A stretch of 63,373 nucleotides of DNA. Source: Anaerolineae bacterium. Lineage in GTDB: Bacteria > Chloroflexota > Anaerolineae > Aggregatilineales > Phototrophicaceae. The notes under the pieces were generated by a model that was not told where the DNA came from, did no database searches, and was given only the letters and a program-made list of their open reading frames with translations. This document shows, one piece after another, positions 1 to 7,388 of this stretch. Within the stretch, counting starts at the first letter, position 1, and each line of letters opens with the position of its first letter. Made by a program: the position numbers and the translations under genes. Location: contig JABWBO010000011.1 of NCBI GenBank assembly GCA_013360465.1, positions 1-63,373 of the forward strand, given 5' to 3'.

Positions 1-8
1 CCGCACGC

Positions 9-30
9 AAACATGGCTTATCCATGTTTT
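9..30. terminator. weak stem-loop, possible terminator
   Basis: An 8-bp stem (9-16 with 22-29, loop CTTAT) is flanked by A and T runs. It lies downstream of the minus-strand KARI-like gene and could end its transcript, but the stem is AT-rich and the T-run is short. The rest of 1-103 shows nothing else. Confidence 0.3.
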
Positions 31-103
31 CCGCCCTCGTGGATGCCTTTTCTGGCACTCCTTTCACCCCATCCCTGATCCACCCCTGAGCAGTTACGGA
101 TTC

Positions 104-1096
104 TCAGTCAAATTCCGGGTGCAGCAGCTCCAGCGTCTGTTTCTCTAGCTCCCATAACTCCATCTCTCGGCGCTGGCGCAGCATATGACGGAGTCGCGGA
201 TAGTTGGCATGATATTCTTTTGACCACTCCTCAGCGAACTTGCGGTCGCGAATCTCGCGCAGGGTCGTCTCCATTAACCGCTCAATCTGCAGTGCATTTA
301 GCCGTTCGAGCCGGCTGAGCATGCCGTACTGCGCGGGAAGCGCCTGCTGTTCCAGGGCGCTGAGCAAGCCAAATTGTGAGGCGGTTCGCAGATAGTCGGC
401 GGTCTCGCCAGAAAGATATAGTTCGGTGAAGACGGCTTCTGGTGAATATCCCGATTCCATCAGGATTTGCGCCGCGCTGATGACGACGCGATGGAACAGC
501 GGCAGGACGGACTGCTGCAAAAACAGGTCAAGCTCGGTTTCCTGCTCGAACTGCACCTCGACAGCTCCGCCGCGCAGCGCGCCCATGCCTTTAGCGATTG
601 CCAGCACCAGTTCCCATGCTTGCCGGGACGAATCCTGGGCGACGGCGACGAAGCTGGCATAGCCGTCTCCGGTCAGAAAGCGTTCGCGGACGGCTGCTCC
701 GAAAGTGCGCGCTGAGACGAGACCGACATCCACGAAGGGCGGCGCTTCGATCAAGCCATAAGTCAGGTTATAGGCGCTGCTGAAGATGAGCGCCTGCCCG
801 CGCTGGAGCCAGGGGGACACTGATTCGATATAGATTTGGGGCATTTCCTCATCGCGCAGGAGCGGCATGATGATGTCTGCGCCCTGCACCGCATCCTGCA
901 TGGTGAACAGTTCGAAACCTTCGCGTTCCGCCTGCTCCATCTTTTCTTGACGCGGCTCGCTGACCAGGACCTGAATGCCGCTGTCGCGCAGGTTCAGGGC
1001 GACCGGTCTGCCCATGTTGCCGTAACCGATGATTGCTACACTCTTGCCCGACAGAGCGTTCAGATCGCCATCTTCATCGTGATATATTACTGTCAT
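104..1096 (-). CDS. ketol-acid reductoisomerase-like protein with altered active site
   Basis: The 330 residues align end to end with class I ketol-acid reductoisomerase (IlvC, valine/isoleucine synthesis): an N-terminal Rossmann fold with GYGNMG at 24-29, then the helical metal-binding domain with QETELDLF at 185-192. The length matches the short IlvC class. The catalytic set is not kept. The active-site His (FGHGLN in IlvC) is FSSAYN at 105-110. The Lys of APKGPGH is Arg130. Asp190 is present, but the next metal-binding Glu is Gln194. The Glu of FEVLHE is kept as Glu225 while the second one is Ser. I infer a paralogue that binds a dinucleotide but is unlikely to catalyse the normal isomeroreduction. 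No ilvB, ilvN or ilvD lies nearby. The start is an ATG with a weak ribosome site. A lipoprotein gene diverges 63 bp away. Confidence 0.75.
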   Translation of the reverse strand: MTVIYHDEDGDLNALSGKSVAIIGYGNMGRPVALNLRDSGIQVLVSEPRQEKMEQAEREGFELFTMQDAVQGADIIMPLLRDEEMPQIYIESVSPWLQRGQALIFSSAYNLTYGLIEAPPFVDVGLVSARTFGAAVRERFLTGDGYASFVAVAQDSSRQAWELVLAIAKGMGALRGGAVEVQFEQETELDLFLQQSVLPLFHRVVISAAQILMESGYSPEAVFTELYLSGETADYLRTASQFGLLSALEQQALPAQYGMLSRLERLNALQIERLMETTLREIRDRKFAEEWSKEYHANYPRLRHMLRQRREMELWELEKQTLELLHPEFD

Positions 1097-1159
1097 GTTG
1101 ATCTTTGCCTGTGTTGGTTGGGATGCGCGAGTGACTGCGCCATGCCAGGAGTCTGCGAT

Positions 1160-1606
1160 ATGTTCAAACGATACCTTGCGCTCCTTCTGATCGCAATCGT
1201 GCTAGCCGCCTGCGAGGCTGTGAACCCCCAGCCCACGGTGACTCCGATCCCGTTCGACCGTTTCGGCGTACAGGATGTTTTCACCACCTTCGCACGCGCC
1301 GGTTTGCCCATCGGCGGGCTGGAGCAGGATGTTACAATCTCGCGCGATGGACCCCGCGTGCTGAAAGACCGGTGGGTCTTCGAGATCCCCCGTGTCGCGC
1401 CAGCCGGGGGCCAGGTGATCATCTTCGCCGATTCTGGTCAGCGTGCAGAATGGGAGACCTATATCGCCCGTCTCCGCGACGATGCGGAGACCCGCCGTGA
1501 TGTCATCTACACCTATTTCCATCAGAATATCATGCTTCAGCTCAACACTGGACTGACCAATCAGGAAGCGGCGAGCTACCGGGATGCCTTGCTCAGCCTG
1601 GAGTGA
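1160..1606 (+). CDS. small lipoprotein, unknown function
   Basis: This 148-residue protein begins with a classic lipoprotein signal: positive start, hydrophobic stretch at 5-16 and lipobox LAAC with Cys18. It should be exported and lipid-anchored. The mature part follows a Pro/Thr-rich stretch and has no motif I recognise; it is mixed alpha/beta in appearance and mostly charged. I chose the ATG at 1160 because AGGAG lies 8 bases upstream; the reading frame stays open further upstream only because it runs antisense to the KARI-like gene. The gene converges on the acetyltransferase gene with 17 bp between stop codons. Function unknown. Confidence 0.7.
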   Translation: MFKRYLALLLIAIVLAACEAVNPQPTVTPIPFDRFGVQDVFTTFARAGLPIGGLEQDVTISRDGPRVLKDRWVFEIPRVAPAGGQVIIFADSGQRAEWETYIARLRDDAETRRDVIYTYFHQNIMLQLNTGLTNQEAASYRDALLSLE

Positions 1607-1623
1607 AGCCGTAATGGCACGTC

Positions 1624-2493
1624 TCACACCAGGTCGATCATCCAAACCGGCAGGTCAAAGCCGTTGAGCGCAAAGCCAAAGCGCCGGTAAAGCTGCTGCG
1701 AGCGTTTGTTTGAAGCCTGCGTATTGACGGTCATGGTGAAGATGCTGCGCCGGGCGAAGCGATGCAGCGCATCGGAGATGAGCGCGCTGGCGATGCCCAG
1801 TCCCTGCGCCTGCGGCATCACCGCCAGCCGTGCAAGGTGCGCACCATCGACATAGACGGTGTACAGCGAATAGCCGATGATTGCGCCGTCGCGCACGGCG
1901 GCAGTGGCTATCGACGAGACTTTCTCGGCAAGGCGGACGTCTGCTCTTTCCATCTGCCAGGGGGAAGGGAACGCCGCGTGATCGATGGCGGTCAGCGCGT
2001 CGATGTCTTCGGGATAGATCAACCTCAGGACCACGCCATCGGGCGGCGGAACGTCCAGCACCGGCTGTTTGGCGCGTGCCAGCGTGACGATCTCCTCGAC
2101 CGGATGAAAGCCAAGGTTGCGTAGATGGGAAAGCATCCAGTCGCGGCTGATGAGTAGGGCTACGGTACGGACGCCGCGCATCCGCAGGTGTTCGCTCATC
2201 GCCTGCCATAGGGTAGAGATAGCGCGCCCCGCATCGCCGAAATCGCTGACTACAACCAATCTCAGCCAGCAGGCGCTGTTCAGCGGTGCCGACGCCGCCA
2301 GCGCACCCACAAGCCGGTCTCCAACCCAGGCGAGCAGTGCCGGATGATCGGGGCTGTCCAGCCAGTCTTCCACTTCCTGCCAATCCAGATGGGTGTGGAC
2401 GCGGTAGCTTCTGAAGATCAAGTCACGGATGGCGTGTCGGTAACGACGCTCATAAGGTCTGACCATAGGCACCACGGCGCTGCGCAGAGTCAT
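1624..2493 (-). CDS. tandem GNAT-family N-acetyltransferase
   Basis: The protein (289 residues from the ATG at 2493) contains two GNAT folds. The C-terminal one is complete: residues 222-235 carry the acetyl-CoA loop with QAQGLGIA, followed by the NxxSxxLYRRFGF motif near 252-264, as in RimI-type enzymes. The N-terminal one (about 10-135) keeps the fold pattern and an LGF end, but its pyrophosphate loop is degenerate (DFGDAGRA), so it probably has only a structural role. Tandem GNATs of this kind (MshD is one example) use one active half. The gene starts 10 bp after the helicase-loader gene and is probably co-transcribed with the dnaB operon. An ATG at 2466 is a possible alternative start. 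The substrate cannot be told. Confidence 0.8.
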   Translation of the reverse strand: MTLRSAVVPMVRPYERRYRHAIRDLIFRSYRVHTHLDWQEVEDWLDSPDHPALLAWVGDRLVGALAASAPLNSACWLRLVVVSDFGDAGRAISTLWQAMSEHLRMRGVRTVALLISRDWMLSHLRNLGFHPVEEIVTLARAKQPVLDVPPPDGVVLRLIYPEDIDALTAIDHAAFPSPWQMERADVRLAEKVSSIATAAVRDGAIIGYSLYTVYVDGAHLARLAVMPQAQGLGIASALISDALHRFARRSIFTMTVNTQASNKRSQQLYRRFGFALNGFDLPVWMIDLV

Positions 2494-2503
2494 CGTGGTG
2501 TGT

Positions 2504-3892
2504 TTACCCCTTGCGATTGCTTCTGCGGCTGGGATAGTCGCGCACACGCAGGGAACGGATGTCACAGCGCTGATTATCTTTGATGCGTGTGGCGATCCGC
2601 TGATCGATCTGATCCCATTCATGGAGATGAATAGTGATGACCGTCGGACGCGCCGCGACGTAGCGGTAGTTGAGAAGCTGGAACAGCTTCTCGCGCGCCC
2701 AGGGCGTTGCATTCTGTGTGCCGAGGTCGTCAAGGACGAGCAGCCGGGTATCGCGTACAGCGCTGAAGATCGTATCGTATTGATTGCTGCCGGTAGAGCC
2801 AAACGACTGGCGCAGCTTGTCCAGCAGGTCGGGCACGGTGACGAAGACAACTTCGCCCTCTTTCTCCTTAACCGCGTTGCCTATTGCCGCCGCCAGGTGT
2901 GTTTTGCCCGATGCGCTGCCGCCTACCAGAACCAGCCACTTCTTCGGCTGTTCGGCATATTCTCGTGCTGCCGTCAGGGTTTCGTTCAGGCTGTACTGCT
3001 CGTCCGGCGTCGCATTGGTGCGGGTGTCGAAATTGTCAAAGCGCATTGATGCGTAGATCGTCAGGTCCGAGACAGGATCACGCCCGGAGTCCTGCGCGTT
3101 ACGATAGTCCTGCGCGGCGATGTTGACCTGGCGCACCAGGCTGACATCCACCATGCGGCTGCGCAGACGCGGCTCCATCTGATCCAGCCCGCTGTTGGTC
3201 GTAATCACTGTGGGAAGCGCCAGACTGTAGCGATAATTCATCAACTGATAGAGCTTTTCTCGCGCCCAGGGGCTGGGGTTTTCCGCGCCGAGATCATCGA
3301 GGACGAGCAGCGGCGCCGTGCGAAGGCGCTCGAAAAGCTCATCGTAGCCGACTTCTGAACTTGGACCATAGGTGCTGCGCAGATGGTCGAGCAGGTCGGG
3401 TGCGGTGACGAATATCACCGTGTCGCCGTGTTTGACGCGCTCGTGACCGATGGCGGCAGCCAGGTGTGTCTTGCCACAACCGACGCCGCCCACCAGAAGC
3501 AGCCATCCCTGTGGGTCCTGGGCGTAGTTGTACGCCCGGTTCCATGCCGAATCCAGCGAACTGTTCTGGGCTGCGGTCAAACCGGGCAGCGCCGTTTGGA
3601 AGGTGTCGAAAGTCAGCGTTTTGTACGTCGTCAGGTTGCTGAGTTCGCGCAGTCGTTCGATGCGGTCGTAATCGTCGGTCGGGCGGTAATTTGGGCAGCG
3701 CACCGGTTTGCCGAACTGCGGATGATCGACGGGGACATCCAGGCGCACGAAGCCCATCCCGCCGCACAGCGCGGGAGCGCTGCCGCAGAGCGAGCAAACT
3801 GCGTCTTCGCCGGTCTCACTTGACGATGAAGTCGGAAAGGTCCTCCCAGAGTCGCTGGTCTGTTTCGGCAACAGATCGCGGAGTGGTTTCAT
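2504..3892 (-). CDS. DnaC/DnaI-like helicase loader with two AAA+ domains
   Basis: Loaders of this family open or escort the DnaB ring onto DNA. This 462-residue protein holds two copies of the AAA+ core. After a zinc-binding-like N-terminus (CSLC near 33-36, a CP pair near 66), copy 1 has Walker A GGVGCGKTH at 135-143 and Walker B LLVLDDLG near 195-202. Copy 2 has GGSASGKTH at 324-332 and LLVLDDLG near 384-391. Both repeat the SPWAREKLYQLMNYRY-type block and a PTVIT sensor strand, so the gene arose by internal duplication. Usual DnaC/DnaI proteins have one domain and about 250-330 residues. The second copy lost the usual arginine-rich end seen as RLRSRM in copy 1 (it reads RIATRI). The ATG at 3892 has AGAAGG 8 bases upstream and overlaps the DnaD gene by 77 bp. 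Confidence 0.88.
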   Translation of the reverse strand: MKPLRDLLPKQTSDSGRTFPTSSSSETGEDAVCSLCGSAPALCGGMGFVRLDVPVDHPQFGKPVRCPNYRPTDDYDRIERLRELSNLTTYKTLTFDTFQTALPGLTAAQNSSLDSAWNRAYNYAQDPQGWLLLVGGVGCGKTHLAAAIGHERVKHGDTVIFVTAPDLLDHLRSTYGPSSEVGYDELFERLRTAPLLVLDDLGAENPSPWAREKLYQLMNYRYSLALPTVITTNSGLDQMEPRLRSRMVDVSLVRQVNIAAQDYRNAQDSGRDPVSDLTIYASMRFDNFDTRTNATPDEQYSLNETLTAAREYAEQPKKWLVLVGGSASGKTHLAAAIGNAVKEKEGEVVFVTVPDLLDKLRQSFGSTGSNQYDTIFSAVRDTRLLVLDDLGTQNATPWAREKLFQLLNYRYVAARPTVITIHLHEWDQIDQRIATRIKDNQRCDIRSLRVRDYPSRRSNRKG

Positions 3893-4514
3893 TCTGCCTT
3901 CCTTCTTTCTGCCAGCGGTTGAGAATGGCGCGGACATAGCGCCAGTTGCGCTTGTTGCTCGTCACCGCCAGGCGCATCGCTTCTTCAATCCAGCTGGCGG
4001 GATATTCCTTTTCCGCCGCCAACAGTTCGTCGCGTATCATCGGAGTGAGCGTCCCGATATTCTGCTCGTAGAGGCTGTAAAGGGTGGGGCGCGGCGGCAG
4101 AATCTCGACCGGGTGCGCGCCGGCGACCAACTGCCAGCGCCCCGTGCGGACCTGTCCGACGGCGGCGCGTCCGGCATCGTCGTTGACGAAGAGGATCAGT
4201 TCGTCGATGTCGTTCAACGGCACGGTAGCGCTGAGCAGCGTCCCACGCAGGCAGGCACGTTCCAGAGCGTCGCGGAGTACAGCTTCCGGGGACTCGCCCA
4301 AGCTGGCATAGAAGTCGGGGTGCGCCGCAAAATCGCGCAGCAGAAGGTAGCGCGCCGATCCTTCCCGCTGGCGAATCGCCCATAGGGTAAAGAGCGTCAC
4401 CTTCAGCTCGGCGAGATCGTCGATATGCGGAAGGAGATCGACGATAAATGACTCGTACAGCGGAAAAGAGGCGGCGTTTTTTGTCGAGAATCCTGGATAG
4501 GGTGCGGTCATCAT
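3816..4514 (-). CDS. DnaD-domain replication initiation protein
   Basis: The 232-residue protein has an N-terminal winged-helix-like half and, from about 148 to 210, a DnaD/DnaB_2 C-terminal domain: YSLYEQNIGTLTP, then WIEEAMRLAV and the NWRYVRAILNRW motif that binds DNA in Bacillus DnaD. In Firmicutes, DnaD and a DnaI-type loader bring the helicase to the origin or to stalled forks. Here the gene lies 17 bp behind dnaB and overlaps the tandem-AAA+ loader, so all three are very likely one primosome operon. Two ATG codons stand side by side at 4514 and 4511; GGAAAG precedes them. Confidence 0.85.
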   Translation of the reverse strand: MMTAPYPGFSTKNAASFPLYESFIVDLLPHIDDLAELKVTLFTLWAIRQREGSARYLLLRDFAAHPDFYASLGESPEAVLRDALERACLRGTLLSATVPLNDIDELILFVNDDAGRAAVGQVRTGRWQLVAGAHPVEILPPRPTLYSLYEQNIGTLTPMIRDELLAAEKEYPASWIEEAMRLAVTSNKRNWRYVRAILNRWQKEGRQNETTPRSVAETDQRLWEDLSDFIVK

Positions 4515-4531
4515 GCTTTCCGGCGCATCGC

Positions 4532-5902
4532 CTAGCTGCGCTGACTCATATCAATGGTCTGGGTGCGGTAGTCGGAGAAGCGCGTGAGCGAGTTCTCGAA
4601 ATACAGACTGATCGTCCCGGTTGGACCGTTGCGGTGCTTGGCGATGATGATGTCGGCTTTGTTGGGCGTCTCGCTGGCTTCGTTATAGACCGAATCGCGG
4701 TAGAGAAAGGCTACAATATCAGCGTCCTGTTCCAGGCTGCCGCTTTCGCGCAGATCGGAAAGCTGCGGACGCTTGTCCTGGCGCTGTTCGACAGCGCGGG
4801 AAAGCTGTGCCGCGGTGAACACGGGCACGTTCAGTTCGCGGGCGATTTCCTTGATGTTGCGACTGATGAAGCTGATCTCCTGAACACGGTTGTTCTCGTA
4901 GACACCGCCGCTGCTCATCAACTGGATATAGTCGAGGATCACCAGGTCCAGACCGTGTTCATGGGCGACACGGCGGCATTTGGTTCGCATCTGGATGGGC
5001 GTCAGCGCCGGGCTGTCGTCAATGAAGACCATCAGGCTGCCCAGCCGCCCCGTAGCATGGACGAACTTCGCCCATTCCTGAGGCGTGAATTGACCGGTGC
5101 GCATCTTCTGTGTGTTGATACCTGTCTCCATCGAAAGCAGGCGTTGGACGATCTGCTCGTGCCCCATCTCCATCGTGAAGATCAACACGCGCGCCCCGTA
5201 CAGGCTCGCCGAATTAAGCGCCATCGACAGCAGAAAGCTGGTTTTACCCATGCCGGGACGTCCGGCGAAGATCAGCAGATCGCTGCGCTGTAAGCCCCCC
5301 AGCATCTTATCGAGGTCGCGAAATCCAGTCGGCAGACCAAGGGGTTCATCGGGGTGCTGATAGAGATACTCCATGCGCCCGAAATAGCTGTTGATGGCTT
5401 CGGACATCGGGATGATCTCGCGGTTCGAGCTGCGCTCGGTCACCCGGAAGAGGCGGCTCTCCGCTTCTGTGATGACCTTCTCGGTGGTCATCTGTTCGTC
5501 GCGGGCGATGTCTTTAATCTCGTCCGCTGCCGCCAGCAGCCGCCGGCGAATTGCCGCGCGTTCGACCAGCCTGCCGTAGGATTCGGCATGATAAGCGCTG
5601 GGGGTGTTGTTGGCGAGCGAGAGCAGGTAGCTTGGTCCGCCAACTTCGTCCAGGACGTTGTGCGCCCGCAGTTCGTCGATCAGGGTGATGTAGTCGATGC
5701 GGTCGTTGCGGTCATTGATGCGGCGCAGCGCGTCCCAGATGTGGACGTGACGGACAAAATAGAAATCATCGCTGGTCAGAAATGACGCCAGCGCGAGAAA
5801 AATATCGCTGTTCACCAGCACAGCGCCGATGACTGCCTGTTCAGCCTCCTGGCTGAACGGAGCCAGCCCATCGCTGAGTGGCTGCTGCCGATTGTTTGTC
5901 AT
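4532..5902 (-). CDS. dnaB: replicative DNA helicase DnaB
   Basis: A full-length DnaB of 456 residues. The N-terminal helical domain (about 15-120) binds primase; the C-terminal RecA-like motor has Walker A GRPGMGKTS at 214-222, the catalytic Glu in TMEMGHEQ near 245, and Walker B VILDYIQLMS at 321-330, followed by the SRAVEQRQDKRPQLSDLRESG stretch that carries the DNA-binding loop and arginine finger of the family. There is no intein. It unwinds DNA ahead of the replication fork as a hexamer. It is the first gene of the minus-strand operon dnaB - dnaD-like - tandem loader - acetyltransferase, separated from the upstream nuclease gene by a terminator. Confidence 0.97.
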   Translation of the reverse strand: MTNNRQQPLSDGLAPFSQEAEQAVIGAVLVNSDIFLALASFLTSDDFYFVRHVHIWDALRRINDRNDRIDYITLIDELRAHNVLDEVGGPSYLLSLANNTPSAYHAESYGRLVERAAIRRRLLAAADEIKDIARDEQMTTEKVITEAESRLFRVTERSSNREIIPMSEAINSYFGRMEYLYQHPDEPLGLPTGFRDLDKMLGGLQRSDLLIFAGRPGMGKTSFLLSMALNSASLYGARVLIFTMEMGHEQIVQRLLSMETGINTQKMRTGQFTPQEWAKFVHATGRLGSLMVFIDDSPALTPIQMRTKCRRVAHEHGLDLVILDYIQLMSSGGVYENNRVQEISFISRNIKEIARELNVPVFTAAQLSRAVEQRQDKRPQLSDLRESGSLEQDADIVAFLYRDSVYNEASETPNKADIIIAKHRNGPTGTISLYFENSLTRFSDYRTQTIDMSQRS

Positions 5903-5923
5903 GCCCTGCTTGCCATCCGAAGA

Positions 5924-5956
5924 TAAAAAACGGCGTCACGCAAAGACAGACGCCGT
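5924..5956 (-). terminator. intrinsic terminator after the bifunctional nuclease gene
   Basis: On the minus strand, an 8-bp GC-rich stem (5930-5937 with 5949-5956) is followed by a run of six T residues. It lies between the nuclease gene and dnaB, which share a strand, so it should separate their transcription. The remaining gap to 6044 shows nothing else clear. Confidence 0.8.
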
Positions 5957-6044
5957 ACTCCAGCCTAATCGCCCACAGCGAAATGCTTCCGCGCGGGGCG
6001 CTGATCCTCGATTGTCCGCCGCCCGCGCCGCCGCGCGCTCGATC

Positions 6045-6593
6045 TTACTCTTCGTCGTCGTCCAGATCATCCAGGTCGAGCGAGTTGACGAAATCCTTGA
6101 ATGCGCTCAGCTTCTCTTCATCGACTTCTGGTTTCTGGTCGCCCATCATCTGTTCGACGTCATCGTCCGGCTGCACGGCGTGCCGTTCCATGACCATCTC
6201 GGAAACGTAGATGGGTACTTTCGCGCGCACCGCCAACGCAATCGCATCGCTGGGTCGGGCGTCAACGTCGATCTGCCTACCGTTTACGTCGATGACGATC
6301 CGTGCATAATAGACATCCTGCCGCAGGTCGCTGATGAAGATATGTACAACGTGCCCGTCAAGTTCCTGGATCATCGATTTCAACAGGTCGTGTGTGAGCG
6401 GACGCTGCGGAGTGACATCCTGCAATTCCATCGTGATTGCATCTGCCTCGCAGGGACCGATCCAGATCGGAAGGTATCGGTCGCCGTTGATGTCTTTGAG
6501 GATGACGACGCGATACTGGGACATCAGGCTGACGCGAATCGTATCAATAACAACCTCAATCATGGGTATTTTGCGCCCTTGCTCATCCGACAT
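6045..6593 (-). CDS. bifunctional nuclease family protein (DUF151)
   Basis: The first 130 residues match the bifunctional nuclease (BFN/DUF151) domain: an early EVVIDTIRVS strand, the DxxGDRYLPIWIGPCEADAI core near 35-55 and the RPSDAIALAVR motif near 113-123. Proteins of this family are described as acting on both DNA and RNA, and archaeal and plant members are known. A strongly acidic tail (DLDDLDDDEE) ends the chain, which may mediate protein contacts. I use the ATG at 6593; an ATG at 6563 that starts directly at the conserved strand is possible too. A promoter at 6618-6645 would give a very short leader. Probably transcribed alone because a terminator follows. Confidence 0.88.
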   Translation of the reverse strand: MSDEQGRKIPMIEVVIDTIRVSLMSQYRVVILKDINGDRYLPIWIGPCEADAITMELQDVTPQRPLTHDLLKSMIQELDGHVVHIFISDLRQDVYYARIVIDVNGRQIDVDARPSDAIALAVRAKVPIYVSEMVMERHAVQPDDDVEQMMGDQKPEVDEEKLSAFKDFVNSLDLDDLDDDEE

Positions 6594-6617
6594 CAACCGA
6601 TGACTGCCTCACTTGCG

Positions 6618-6645
6618 ATTATACAACGAAGCCGCCGCACGGCAA
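6618..6645 (-). promoter_or_regulatory. sigma-70 promoter for the bifunctional nuclease gene
   Basis: Read on the minus strand: TTGCCG (6640-6645), a 16-base spacer, and a perfect TATAAT (6618-6623). The start of transcription would fall near 6611, about 18 bases before the ATG at 6593. Confidence 0.65.
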
Positions 6646-6692
6646 CAGCAATTGTGGGTAGGCGGTGCGATAAATAAGGGAAGAACAGAAGG

Positions 6693-7388
6693 TTGAGGAC
6701 CATTCGAATCGTGCAGAAGCGCTGGAACCAGGAGCCGGGGGTGGGCGCAGCTTTGGCGTCCGGGTGTCTCATCGCACTGCTCATCCTGACCGCCTGCGCG
6801 CCATCGCCGACGGTTCAGTTCCGGTTCGGCGAAACCCTGCTGCGTGAGGATTTTTCCGACACTGCCGCCTGGGAACGCTATGTCAATGCCGAGCAGCGCG
6901 TCGCCTTCGAAATCGTGGACAACGTATTCCGAGCGCGTGCCTGGGACAGGGGAATCTCGTGGGCGCTGAACGAGACGGTTCACCAGGATGTGGTGATCGA
7001 GGTTGAGACCACGCAGCTGAGCGACTATCGCGACAATGCCTACGGCTTAATGTGCCGTGCTTCGCCGACCAACAACGGCAACGGCTACTACTTCTTGATC
7101 AGCGGCGATGGCTATGCCGCTATCCGGCGCGGCGCAGCGGACGAGATCACAGCGCTTGTCTCGTGGCGGAAGACTTCGGCAGTCAGGCAGGACAGGTCGA
7201 TCAATCGACTGCGCGTCGTCTGCCTGGGGAATTATCTGGCGCTGTACGTGAATGGGGAATTCGTCGCTGAAACCGCCGACAGCCGCTACCGCACTGGCTA
7301 CGCCGGCTTGAGCGCCGCCGTCACTGATGGTGAGGTCGAGGTATGGTTCGACGACCTCACCATCTGGGAAGCGCTTCCGGTAGACTAG
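6693..7388 (+). CDS. lipoprotein with LamG/DUF1080-like beta-sandwich
   Basis: The 231-residue protein has a signal peptide ending in LILTAC (Cys35 from the TTG start) and should be lipid-anchored outside the membrane. The mature part resembles the concanavalin-A-like jelly rolls of the LamG/DUF1080 type: an opening LLREDFSD strand, a YGLMCRAS strand, GNGYYFLISGDGYAAI, and a closing VWFDDLTIWE strand. The protein at 51940-52737 has the same order of blocks (YYLFLISSDGYYQV), so the two are paralogues. Such folds often bind sugars, but no ligand can be named. Start uncertain: TTG at 6693 or GTG at 6711. Its stop overlaps the stop of the convergent LysM gene by 4 bp. Confidence 0.75.
   Translation: MRTIRIVQKRWNQEPGVGAALASGCLIALLILTACAPSPTVQFRFGETLLREDFSDTAAWERYVNAEQRVAFEIVDNVFRARAWDRGISWALNETVHQDVVIEVETTQLSDYRDNAYGLMCRASPTNNGNGYYFLISGDGYAAIRRGAADEITALVSWRKTSAVRQDRSINRLRVVCLGNYLALYVNGEFVAETADSRYRTGYAGLSAAVTDGEVEVWFDDLTIWEALPVD

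Noticed and set aside
836-1159. Long upstream extension of the small lipoprotein frame
   Set aside because: It is antisense to the KARI-like gene; a signal peptide with a good ribosome site starts at 1160.
2494-2850. N-terminal extension of the acetyltransferase reading frame
   Set aside because: These 119 codons lie inside the helicase-loader gene in another frame and read as Ser/Arg-rich shadow sequence.
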